NCBI GenBank assembly: GCA_030549205.1
Contig: JAUKTV010000020.1
Span: 310,001 to 374,000 of the forward strand
Reading direction: 5' to 3'
DNA length: 64,000 nt
Origin: Apiosordaria backusii
Taxonomy: Eukaryota; Ascomycota; Sordariomycetes; Sordariales; Lasiosphaeriaceae
Shown: piece after piece, positions 22,999 to 33,405 of the stretch
Position numbering within the stretch: the stretch's first letter is position 1
Layout of the letters: every line of letters starts with the position of its first letter
Position numbers and translations under genes: made by a program
The notes under the pieces: generated by a model
Databases searched by the model: none
The model's input: the letters and a program-made list of their open reading frames with translations, nothing else
What the model was told of the DNA's origin: nothing

Positions 22999-24741
22999 CT
23001 AGTCCCGCTTAACGCCAATAGCACCTACGCGTCTCAGCCCTACAGCACACACTACACAAACAAACGCCATCCAACCGAACATGATCCAAAAGGCAACCCT
23101 GTATCCCTTCATGAGTGCGTCAGGGGTGGATTTGTCCTTGAATTCCGAGTTATTCGTCACTGATGAGGCAACCACCTGCGTCACGCTCAAACCAATGGCA
23201 ACGCCAAGCTGAGCACACGTGTTAAACACTGCGCCCCCCAAAGCCTGCATGTGTTTGGGGAAAACATCCGAAATAATCAGCAGACCAACCGTGAAGAGAA
23301 GGTCACAACTGATGGGAGAGAAAATCTGGGCGACAAATGCGTTTCCCCAGTAGAGTTGGTCGGTACGAACAAGGGCCATCAAGAGGGGCGAGGCGGTGCT
23401 GACAAGTGTGGTGATGAGGACGGTCCAGAATACAGGCATGCGGTTGACAAAGATGCCGGTGAGAATGCTGGTGATAATACCGGCGACAAGGGAGGGCAGC
23501 ACTTGGAGTGATGCCATCAGGGCCGACTGTCCTTGAATGGTTTGGAAGCTGGGTGCTTTGAGTCAGTGACCATAGAAAGAAGAAAAGGGACCAAAGCTTA
23601 CAATAGGCTGCTGTACAGCTCCATGCAGTTGATCAGGGCATTGGTCAGCATCACCATAACACAAGCGGTGGTAAATACACCGCTGCGCCAGAGGGCATTG
23701 GGTATCAATGCTGTGCGGTCCTTTTTGGTCTGGTAATGCATCCATCCCACAAAGCCTGGGACAGAGAAGCCGGCAACTACGAGCAAAGCGATGGTGACCG
23801 CCTGACGGATGACGTTGATATTGGCTGACAAGGATCTAGAAGATTTATTCAATTAGTCTGACCAGCACGGCATCGTTTCCGAGACAAGATACGTACGCTA
23901 GAACGTATGAGAACATTGCCAATCCCATGCTAGCCAATCCCACCCCAACCCAGTCGATCTCACTGGCAAGGCGCTTCCAGACCGAGTCCTTGCTGTCTAA
24001 GCGGACATCTCGCGGCAGCGACCAGATGCCAATAGTGGACAGCACAATACTGCAGGCAGCAACGAGGTAGAATGCCGGCCGCCACCCCACCGTGTCCGTC
24101 ATTACTCCCGTCAGCACCAGACCAAGACTGAATCCCAACGGCTGGCTGAATCCGAGGCATGCAAACCCCATGTTCCGCGGCCGACCCTCTGCCACGCTAT
24201 TGGAGATGAGGGATATCGCTGAAGGAGCAATGATGGCATTAGTGATTCCCTGAAGGGCCCGAAATGCTATGATTTGGCCTTCTGTTTGAGCCAGGCCGCA
24301 GGCCAAAGCAAAGATGGAACTGAGAAAGGATCCGACGAGGTTGACTTTTTTCACCCCAACAACATCGGCAACAGAGCCGGCCAACAACAGACATGAGCCC
24401 GCTGTCAGGTAGTAACTCGAGGTGGGCCAAACCAAGAGACTTTCCTGAAGTCCCAGCTCCAAATGCATGGCAGGGAGAGCGATGACGATGATGCCATTGC
24501 AGAAGCTACTGAAGAACAACAGACCACAGAGCTGAGTGATAACAATGAGGGCTCGGGCCCTGGGCAGCAGAGTGGATGGTGCTTTGGCTGATGTGGCTGC
24601 AGGCGCCTCTGGTTCTGAATCGGATGCCACAACTGTTCGATCGAGGCTCTGGCTTTTCCGTGATGCCGTGCCCGAGGTTGTAGTGGAGGGCTCGAACGAG
24701 AAGGCGTGCAGCTCGGTCACGGTGGTCGTTTTCGTCGGCAT
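22999..24741 (-). CDS. MFS transporter, DHA2 14-helix type
   Basis: Drug:H+ antiporter-2-like transporter of 542 aa in three exons on the minus strand (24741-23897, 23835-23602, 23548-22999). Introns use GTACGT and GTAAGC donors and CTAG/CCAG acceptors. The junctions rebuild FSYVLASLSANINVIRQ and SSLFFQTIQGQSALMASLQ, the DHA2 TM7-8 and TM9 signature with the QGxSA motif. A polar ~75-residue N-terminus precedes TM1 (VITQLCGLLFFSSFCNGIIVIALP); other motifs include WPTSSYYLTAGSCLLLAGSVAD and FRALQGITNAIIAPSAIS. Yeast Atr1/aminotriazole-resistance and sesquiterpene-exporter-like proteins are relatives. It is divergent from the JmjC-like gene, with about 1.7 kb between them. Substrate unknown. Confidence 0.87.
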
Positions 24742-26409
24742 CTTAAGTGATGCGGGCAAGGATATGACTGGTCAGTGACTCCTCAGTGCTGCATAATATT
24801 CCTTGATACCAGTCGTGGTCAATCAGTCGGCGGTGAGGGGAGACGATCTGATGGGAAGATGCAGGTGCGTTGCAGTACAGCAGAACAATGCAGATTGAGG
24901 AACAGGAGATGCATATGCATTTGCGGTTTGCCATCCAGTACGGCAGGTTTGTCAAAGAGGCAGTTCCATTTTAAAGGGCAGCCCTTTCTAGCTTGCGTCA
25001 TCGGGATAACCGGGTCCCGGCTCTTGCTTCAGCTTGTCAGCAGTCGTCAAGGGAGTCATACGGTATCATCTGGGACTGTCTGAAAGTCTGGGCTTTCCGG
25101 AAACTTTCTTCTTTGGAGGCATGGGCCTGCGGATGTTATCTACCTTAGAGGTAGGTGCCACAAGCCAGGATCGAGTCGGTGTAGTGTAGGGAATGTTTGC
25201 CCCATTTCTCATTCCCAACTGTGGCGCGGAGCTCAAAGAACCAACGAATGTCCGCACACCGAAACACAGCACACCGCCGAAAGCCCTATCGGGTTTTAAT
25301 CTCCGGGGAATCGGCGGCTTTCAGGTCGTTGCGCTCTAGCCAACCGGATGGAAGAGCTTGGGCATGTTGCCTCGGATGCGGTACGGAAGACAACAAAGAC
25401 ACCAACGGTTGAGCCCCTCCCCCCTCACTGTGTCTTGGACGGCCCGCCCCACTCCCCAAAGCCCCAGCTAAACCGCTCTCAGCTCTTGGCATCAACATCC
25501 TCCACCACAGTGTATGCATGTATGTACTTACACAGTGCTGTTTTAAATCTTACCCGTGTCGTGATTGCCGGTATACGCCGTCGACCAATGCACGACACCT
25601 ATGCCACTCTTCAATAAAATCCTTCTACTACCTACACAAACTCCCACATGCTTTCCCAAAGGGGTTAACAAAGCGGCGGACCCTATGTACTTGGAGCCCA
25701 TACACTACTACCAAAACACGCAACTCCAGGATGGTACCAGGCGACGACATGCAGCCCTACATGGTTTCAACACCGGTGACCTGCGTATTCTCGAGCCGAT
25801 AACCAGGCCCCCCAAATATCCGGCTGACACACATCGGTTTCCATTAGCTCATACTTTCGATTTCTACTTGTCTAGTGGCTTAGTCGCAAAGATGTAACGA
25901 GGTCTCGCATGGAATGTATGCCCGAAGCGTGGGTTGTAATGTTCGAGATGTACTTTAAACAATATTGCCTTATTATTGACCACGTCTTGAAGGATTGTCG
26001 TACTAAGCAAAGCAGAACCTCAAGTATGACGCCATATTGGCACAAAGGGAGAGATCTTCGAAGTGAAGAGGCAAAATGCGGGAAACGTGACGCGAGAGCA
26101 GTAACTCGGTGAGTTGTATCGAAGCATACATGAACGATTATTACCCACCCTTCTTTGTCTTGACACATCGGACCTCCTTCCTCCAAGGGCTGAGTTTAGT
26201 TTGACGGCTCCATTTCCTCTAAGGGCTTTCCGCACGATCCTGTCCTCCATTCTATGCCAACACGTGGACAAGTCCTATCCTGTATACCCGAGGCGGCACA
26301 CCGAACGGTTCACGATAGTCCATGAAGGCGAAGTCCACAGTGTTCAAGGCTCGAAAGAACAAAACCTTTGATAATCATCTCCCCTGCACTCGTCCTATTC
26401 TCAGGGGTA
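24742..26409. other. 1.7 kb intergenic stretch between divergent genes
   Basis: Holds the promoters of the DHA2 transporter (minus) and the JmjC-like gene (plus). Overlapping short open frames are present but none shows a domain or a start/splice context I would defend. Confidence 0.4.
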
Positions 26410-28824
26410 ATGGTGCACGGGCCATCATCGAAGTAAGCCCCCCAGTTGCTGTGGCCACGGCCCGTGCACACAAAAACACTGACAGGGGTGCTGAATAGGG
26501 GCTGGGGACTTCCGACAAGTCATGACAACAGTCTCGGTTTCGATCAAGAGACTCATGAATGGCTCCAACAGCTGTACCAAGCATGGTCCAGCAACGCGCC
26601 AGTTTCCACGTTTTCAACCATTCGTGACAGCCTCAATAACCAACGTGATCAACTCGACACCCGAATATCTACCTTCTGCTCCGTGGCCAAGATTATCTTC
26701 TCTCATCGATCGCGGTCAGAATCAGACCCAGAATGGGCTGGGATACTTGGTTTGGGTGGTCTGCTAGACAGGTGCAAGAATGAAGGGACTACCCACAAGA
26801 AGCGAAAACGGGCATACAATGAGACGAACCGTCTTCGAAACCTTGCCTTTGTTGCCGCCCTCTGGTCTCCTGAGATTGTTTTTCATTATACATGGAACAG
26901 TGCGAGTCAGGTACAAATGAACATGCTTCGAGCGTGTGCTGCAAGCTACCCCGACTTCTTCAATGAGTTTCGTCCGCGACTAAATGCTGTGCTGCTGCAA
27001 CGACATCGACAAGGGCTTCTTCATGGCCGCTCAAAAACCCTGAATGAGGCTCCTTTGCAGCCTCATCGAGATTTTGATCTGACGACTTTAGCCGCGGCCA
27101 TTCCGGACGAGAGCGTGATAGACCTTTGGGCGACCAGCCAGGATGGCCATGTCACTGTCGATGCAGAGGCCACACTATTTTTGCACGATATCAGACCTAG
27201 TCACTATCGAATCTACCTTTTGCGCAAGGATCGATTTGGGCTGCTCGCTACTCGAGGTGAAGACTGCTTACCGTCTTCACCACAGCATCCGGCTATCAAC
27301 ACCATCAGAGAGTCTTCACCCCCGAGCATGACCACGGAAGATGTTGTTGACCCGGGTGAGGCTCAGGTAGCACACAAAGAGAACCAGTGCTTCGAGGCAC
27401 AACTCAGCATGGACTTGGCTCTGGACCAATTCGGCGCTTTCGAAGACATGTTCTCGCCGATGGGTACGATGCAACTCCCAGACTCAACATGCCTAGGCTG
27501 GGACGACATGCACTTCTCGTACGCTGGTCTCAACGATTCCACTTGCGAGCTATCCTCTTTGCTTGATACTTCTTCTTCTACCTTGAACGGCTTTGTTCAG
27601 CCCTGTTCGTCAGGCTCCATATCGGACCCTTCAACTCCCATCTCAGGACGGTTGCGTCCAGACTCCGAGCTGACTGGGACCTCACCAACGTCTTGCGAAT
27701 CGGGAACTGGGTCGCCCATTTCTGACCTCGATTGTGCAACATTGTGCCTAGGAACAGCCCCAAACAGGGCTGATGAGATGGCCAATCTCGAAGGCGCATT
27801 TCACAGTCGATACCACGACACAATCATATCTTACATCAAGACCATGTCTGAAGAAGCCCATTCAAGTCCCAGCGAGCTCCATCAGCCTCGCATACAATGC
27901 CTGAAGCCAACCGCTGGCATCCAGTGGGCGTCGATGTGGACACATGCCAGTACAGTCCCTCCTGGAAGTGCAGCATCTCTGGCAGAGGCTGACGTGTTTT
28001 ATCTCACCTGTGACGAAGCCATGCAAACGGCAAAGACCGGTGAAGTTTTACAGAAGCCTATGATCATTAAGGAGACTTTCCTTGACTCGGGAATGCACAC
28101 CCTTGATGAATCTGTGCGTCTGTTGGAGAATGGACTCATCAACCATGTCCGTGGTCCCCGAAACATCACTCACTCGCACCGACCTTTGATAACCATGCTT
28201 CCACGGTTCCGCCTCCTTGACTACCTGGCGGAGAGACTTAGACTACGCGCTAGCGGAACACAAAATGCAAGCAACGACGAGGGAACTGCCAAGATCATCC
28301 CTGAGATTAGGACCGACTTCAACACCCTCACCTTCCCCGGCGCCTTGTCTGAACCATCCTTTGCCACTATGAGTGGGATCTGGATGCGTAACCTTGACGG
28401 TCTCAAGCTATGCAGCTTCATCCAACTTCCCTATCAGAATATGGACTTCCAGTGGGAGACCCTCGCGAAAAGCGGCAAACAGAAGTTCTTTGTTTTGGAG
28501 CAAGATGACGTACTCATCATACCCCCTGCTTCGAGAATAGTTTACGCCATTCACTCACCCACAAGGGGCATCATGGAAGGGGGTATGTTTTGGGACAGTT
28601 TTAGCGTCGTGAATCTTTTAGAAAGCGTAGAATGGATTCGTAGAAATGGACCCGGGGTAGCGTCACAGTTTGATCAGGATATTATCTCGCAGAAACAGTT
28701 CCTCGGACTGTTGGAGGAACTGAGCGCTCTTGTGGAGATTTATCCCGACACGTTTCAGGGCGATTGTACGGCAGAGAACGTGATGAAGGGTTTGGATGAG
28801 ATCATAGCTCCGTTGAAGGGTTAG
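26410..28824 (+). CDS. Large uncharacterised protein, JmjC/cupin-like C-terminus
   Basis: A 782-aa product. The long open frame has no ATG near its 5' end. A small first exon fits: ATG at 26410, exon 26410-26432, intron 26433-26498 with GTAAGC donor, CTGAC branch and ATAG acceptor, giving MVHGPSSKGWGLPTS with correct phase. The N-terminal third is polar with a basic HKKRKR cluster (possible nuclear localisation signal). The middle is Ser/Asp/Gly-rich and likely disordered. The C-terminal ~200 residues contain WMRNLDGLKLCSFIQLP and VLEQDDVLIIPPASRIVYA, the beta-barrel pattern of fungal JmjC-like proteins in which an oxygenase-type pocket is closed by FWDSFSV. I do not see a convincing HxD...H iron triad, so catalytic activity is doubtful. 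Family assignment is moderate. Confidence 0.65.
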
Positions 28825-29618
28825 TGTAGCGGCAATAGACAGGGCACAACATGAGCGTGGAGTCTTGACTGTTTCTCGTCTTGCAGGCCCATGACCGTGG
28901 TAGTCATGATGGATCTTCACCATGTTGTGCCGAAGTAGTGTATCTAGGTAGGTGGTAGGTAGTTGCAATTTGCTTGATCCATGCCTTCCTTGCACAAGCT
29001 CGTTGAATATATTGTAGCTAAAGCTGGCACACCTGATACCACCTGCGGCCCCAATAAGCCCACTTCTTCTCAGACACAGGCCAGCCATGGCGGTTGGCAT
29101 AGCTTGGGGCTTGGTGGGATCTCTTCGTCCTCCACACCTTTGGGGCCTGAGTCACGAGCTCAACATGGTGCTGCGACGCTCCGTCGTAGAGTATCTCCGA
29201 GCGGCCTATCAGATTTTGTTCTATCAGGCATCAACTCTAGGTACCTGGATAAACTTATCTGATGGCAAACGTCCGATTCACCCAGATGCACAGAGGCACC
29301 TGCCCCGCCACACTTTTCCTTACTATAGTGCGAGGAGGGCCGGAAACCTTGTCCTGGGAATCGTCATTGGCTCCATAATTCAGCATCACGCATCAGAACA
29401 AGGCCTCCACGGAGGCATATTGCCCAGGATGGACTGACTTGGGATGTGGGCGGTAAGCGTATAGGCCAGCAGGGTATTGGCAGCCGTGTCAGAGAATCAT
29501 CAATGATACTGGAACCTCATAAATAAACGAACATCTGTTTGCTGTTTCTTTTGCAAAAATTCACCGTTTCAGATTTTCATCTCGACAGAGTCGACAATCT
29601 CAAGCATAACCCTTCATC
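28825..29618. other. Intergenic region with one doubtful small ORF
   Basis: About 790 bases between two plus-strand genes. An ATG frame at 29087-29437 would encode ~116 aa with a hydrophobic stretch (NLVLGIVIGSIIQ) but has no known domain or supporting context. A CATAAATAAA element at about 29517-29526 may be the core promoter of the following gene. Confidence 0.35.
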
Positions 29619-31793
29619 ATGTTGACCCTCCAAGTTTCCCTCTTCATATTCACCCCTCTTGTTTGGCTTCTCTACTTTTATTACCCATGGACAAAAAATG
29701 GAGCCTCGTCTTCGCTCCCACTTACCAACACAAACACGGACCATATCGCAATTTTGCCCGACCAGAAGCCCAAATCCTCACGACTAGAGAAGAAGCGGCA
29801 AGAGAGAATGCATCACTTCAAAGACCTTTATTACAAGATCCAGAATCTAGAGGAATTCCCTGAAATCCTCCCGCAAGTTCGGCAAACCTTGCTCTTATTA
29901 CTCGAACAAGGCCTACTGATGGCCAAATACAAACGTCGAGCCCATAGTATTCTCGACATCGCCTCCTTCGACGTCTCCCATCTCCAAAAGTTCATCCAAG
30001 ACATCCAGCTCGACGTCGGCCTTGAATTCGAAGCCTACATTCGTCGAAGAGAAGCCGGTGGAAAACCGGAGTTATTCACGACCTTTGACGAAGCCTGCAA
30101 GTTTCTCAAGAACAGTGCCCCCTGGAATTACACCGACGGCGCATGGCTTGCCCGGATTCACCAAGTCACAACCCCATTTGCCTTCCGGGGCGTGACAAAA
30201 GACGCCTGGCAAATCTTCTCGGAAGAGCTTGGTGATGGAGATCTGGAAAAGAATCACGTCGTGCTCTACCGGGAACTTCTACAAAGCGTGGGCGTAGATC
30301 TACCCAACGGCGACTCGCCTGATTTTATCCACCCTCGCCACGGCATGGAAGATGAGTCAATCTGGCGATACGCCATTGGACAGCTGCTCGTGTCAGTCTT
30401 TCCCAATGAATTCTTACCTGAGATTCTGGGGTTCAATCTCCATTATGAACAGCCTGCTGTTGGAGTGCTGAAAGCAAACAAGGAGCTGCCTGAATTTGGG
30501 ATATCGCCTTATTATTATGCTTTGCATATCTCGATTGATAATGCTGATTCGGGGCATTGCGCGATGGCGATCGGGAACATTGCTCAGTTCATGGCAGTGG
30601 TCAAAGAGACAGGCATCATGGACTCGCAGACGGCATGGAGGCGTGTTCAGGCTGGGTATTGTCTTGGTCAGAGTCTCGACGATAGGGACACTGTTGATGA
30701 CTATGAGGATAGGCTGGTCGATCTGATCTGCAAGAAGGCTACTATTGCGACCAAAATCCATTGCACGAGTCGGGCGCGGATTGGAAAGAGGAATTTGTCG
30801 TCTTGGTTTTCTGCTCCTCCCTCAAGTCCTGAGAATGACGACAGTTGGAAAGATGAGTTCCTCAGTGCCTTGGCGGACTCAAAACCTTGGGTCTACAAGG
30901 GTGACAGCAGCAAGAGTCTTTTGATGCGGGAACTAGGCTGGAAAGGGAGAATGTTTGGTGCCTTCACTCACGACGAGACTGAATTGCTGCGCAACTGGAT
31001 CGGCTCACTCACGCCAGATGGCGAGGATTCTTCCAAGGCCTATTGGCACCTTGTCGGCGGGTGTCAGAGCCTGGAAAAAGCGTTTGACCCCCCAAGACAT
31101 GATGCTGGAGTTACACATCCCTGCTTTCCTACCATGCGAGCGTGGTCTCCCAGTAAAACGGCGAACTTCGTCCCGAAGGCACCAATTCAGGTCACCAACA
31201 ACGAGGTTGATATGGACGTGCTATTACCACTGTGGTTTGCGCACACAGGCCTCCTCGAGAACCTTATCAGCTCTCCACATCAGACCATTAGACCGTTGAT
31301 CTCCAATTGCTTGCAGATACTCCGAGCAGAGAAGGGGTACAAGCCCGAGGGGACGGGTATTGCATGCATGGACGAGCAACTCCGGCCGAGCTACAGCCCT
31401 GATCTGGTTGCTCTAGGTTTGAAGATTATAAAGAGACAGGGCTTGCCACAGCCGAGTTCTCTGGGAGACATTCTTGCGCGCCCGGAAGACGAAGGTCTAA
31501 GCATTTCCGGCAGATTTGCCCATGATCTTTTGGGTTGGGCTCAGCGGCCGACGAAGAATGGTGCATTTTTGCTTGGTTTGGCGCGTGCGTTTCTCGACTT
31601 GGAGCAGTGGGTGTCTGAGAATGAGGGTCTGCTTGGTAGAAGAGAGAGACTTGTTTTGTCCGAGATTATTCAACGGAAGTCTATTGGCTTCGAGAAATGT
31701 TTGTCTGAGCTGAATGGTGACGCGCTTATGTGCCATGAGTTTGCGGCCGGTTATGAGCTTGGGCGGACGGAAATCGAGACACTCTTGGGGTGA
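29619..31793 (+). CDS. Heme-oxygenase-like diiron (iron-containing redox enzyme) family protein
   Basis: A 724-aa intronless protein. Residues 9-23 form a membrane anchor or signal (IFTPLVWLLYFYYP). The central domain belongs to the heme-oxygenase-like diiron oxidase/oxygenase (HDO) fold, PF14518-like, whose studied bacterial members (UndA, CADD, SznF) use O2 and a dinuclear iron site for C-C cleavage, N-oxygenation or similar reactions. Seen here: E268-x6-H275 in LPEILGFNLHYE, then H303 and D307 in ALHISIDNADSGH, with H313 shortly after. The C-terminal ~350 residues, rich in Trp and charged residues, are typical of long fungal homologues and have no assigned role. It is the left member of a possible enzyme cluster with the 2OG oxygenase and aaRS-like gene. 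Substrate is not inferable. Confidence 0.72.
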   Translation: MLTLQVSLFIFTPLVWLLYFYYPWTKNGASSSLPLTNTNTDHIAILPDQKPKSSRLEKKRQERMHHFKDLYYKIQNLEEFPEILPQVRQTLLLLLEQGLLMAKYKRRAHSILDIASFDVSHLQKFIQDIQLDVGLEFEAYIRRREAGGKPELFTTFDEACKFLKNSAPWNYTDGAWLARIHQVTTPFAFRGVTKDAWQIFSEELGDGDLEKNHVVLYRELLQSVGVDLPNGDSPDFIHPRHGMEDESIWRYAIGQLLVSVFPNEFLPEILGFNLHYEQPAVGVLKANKELPEFGISPYYYALHISIDNADSGHCAMAIGNIAQFMAVVKETGIMDSQTAWRRVQAGYCLGQSLDDRDTVDDYEDRLVDLICKKATIATKIHCTSRARIGKRNLSSWFSAPPSSPENDDSWKDEFLSALADSKPWVYKGDSSKSLLMRELGWKGRMFGAFTHDETELLRNWIGSLTPDGEDSSKAYWHLVGGCQSLEKAFDPPRHDAGVTHPCFPTMRAWSPSKTANFVPKAPIQVTNNEVDMDVLLPLWFAHTGLLENLISSPHQTIRPLISNCLQILRAEKGYKPEGTGIACMDEQLRPSYSPDLVALGLKIIKRQGLPQPSSLGDILARPEDEGLSISGRFAHDLLGWAQRPTKNGAFLLGLARAFLDLEQWVSENEGLLGRRERLVLSEIIQRKSIGFEKCLSELNGDALMCHEFAAGYELGRTEIETLLG

Positions 31794-32171
31794 GAGTTTT
31801 AGAGTCTGCGGAAAACGGAGGTAGTGAGATGAAAATGACTAAAACGATCTTTGGGGTAAATCTGTCTGATTTAGGCTCTTGATGATCAGTTCTTGCTGAA
31901 GTGGTGTGCGGGGAAACTTTCTCAGGGGTAACTCGGGGTCAGTTCATGGGTGCTTGTAGTACACGTGCTCCCAGCCATGTCATAATGCAAGGGTTTCTTC
32001 GTGAATCATCAGCGGCTATTTAAGCTATCTATTATGCACCACGGCGAGTAAAATTGACTGCATTGTTATGAAGCATCTTTCTGTACTTTGCGATCAAATA
32101 GTTCAATTACCAGTACATGTCATTCCACCTCCTTGCTTAACCAGACGGAGAAAAGCATGTGCAAGGGCTAT
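31794..32171. other. Intergenic region, convergent genes
   Basis: About 380 bases of 3' sequence between the HDO gene and the 2OG oxygenase gene. No gene or repeat recognised. Confidence 0.4.
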
Positions 32172-33019
32172 CTACTCGCTTGGACCTTCAAAGAGGTCAA
32201 ACATCACCAAGTCGATCTCATTTGCCCCCATCTTGACCCGGTGCCAGGGGTTATATAGCCGACCACCTGAGTTCTTCGCAGACTGGGCAGCCACGTTGAG
32301 GATCGGCATATTTTGGTTCACCTCAACCGGCTTCCACTCATTGTCAGTTCTGTCCAGGACTTCGAGAAACGGCTCGTCGTAGAAAGTAAGCGTCAGGAAA
32401 CCATCATCGGTATGGCCGTCCATCAAAGGTGTCCCAGGGATGGCTTTAGAGATTCCCAATGTCAAGTGGCTCAGTCCGGGGTTCGCAATATCCCGCAAAG
32501 CAGCCGAGAATGTCGGGTCCATTGAGCTTGCCAAAGTCAAACCAATCTCGCGGAGGATCTTGTCGATGAAGGCAGAGACGCTTTCTACTTTGTCGGCTAC
32601 CGGGTGCAAGACCTCGGGCAGATGTGACCGATCCCCTGCAATCTGTTCTTCTCGACCAAGATGAATCTTTTCGACGCCAATCGGTGAGGTATAAAAGCTG
32701 GGGAAAAGCGTGTCAGTGGCAAATCTATGTAGAAGAATGAGACCTTTACTCACCCTTTGTAGCGCACACCGGAGTGGTACTTTGACTTTGCATCTTGGTG
32801 CTGTTCAAAAAATGTTCGCTGATGATGTATGACCGTTTGGCGATCTTCCAAGAACTGCTTGGCAGTCGGTCCTTGAAGGTCCAGGAATAATAATCCCTGG
32901 CTGCAAAGGACATCAATCAATCTTTGAATCTCGCCCTTGTCGTGGGCCTTCAGACGCTCATAGCTAACAACCTCAAGTGCAAGACTTGGAGTCTTTGTAG
33001 TGTCTGTGTCGACAGTCAT
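32172..33019 (-). CDS. 2OG-Fe(II) / isopenicillin N synthase-like dioxygenase
   Basis: Non-heme iron oxygenase of the IPNS-like family, 263 aa. Two exons on the minus strand: 33019-32754 and 32697-32172; the 56-nt intron has GTGAGT and CCCCAG. The splice gives RYKGFYTSPIG with matching phase. The iron-binding triad is visible: H184 and D186 in DGHTDDGFLTL, and H241 in NPWHRV. The usual co-substrate-binding RxS, about ten residues after the distal His, is replaced by DxV (D251, V253), so 2OG binding may be altered or the enzyme may use another electron source, as IPNS does. It is short compared with usual members (~330 aa): the N-terminal DIOX_N part is reduced. It shares a 386-base divergent promoter with the aaRS-like gene, suggesting co-regulation. 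Confidence 0.83.
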
Positions 33020-33405
33020 TCTGACAATGAGGATAAACGAAGTCTGCGAACGAAGTGAAACAGATTATTGCGCAGTTTACCACTATTATACCGGGTTGTT
33101 GTTGATTTCCCAGGCTGCCCGGTTGGAAACCCGGACTGAACCTTTGCGACTTGCAGTAGTCCCCGCAAACGATTATCAAGCATGGCTGTCCGCTGATCGC
33201 CCCCATATTCTGTTACGCCGCATGGCCTCAGACGTGGGACTGATTTGTGGGGGCCACCCTTTCTCACATTTGGGTATATTTCACAACCACCTGGTTGTCT
33301 TTTCCGTTGCGCCAGCCACGCTTACGGTAAACATCGATATTGGGGTCCAACAATACTTCTCAGAGCTTTGTTTACAGGAATAAGTTATTCACTCCTTCTA
33401 CTTAG
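33020..33405. promoter_or_regulatory. Shared divergent promoter: 2OG oxygenase / aaRS-like genes
   Basis: Only 386 bases separate the two start codons, which point away from each other. That geometry allows shared regulation. No specific transcription-factor site is claimed. Confidence 0.45.

Noticed and set aside
29087..29437. Small ORF (116 codons) between the JmjC-like gene and the HDO gene
   Set aside because: Only a weak hydrophobic stretch and an ATG; no homology or splice support. Left inside the intergenic entry.
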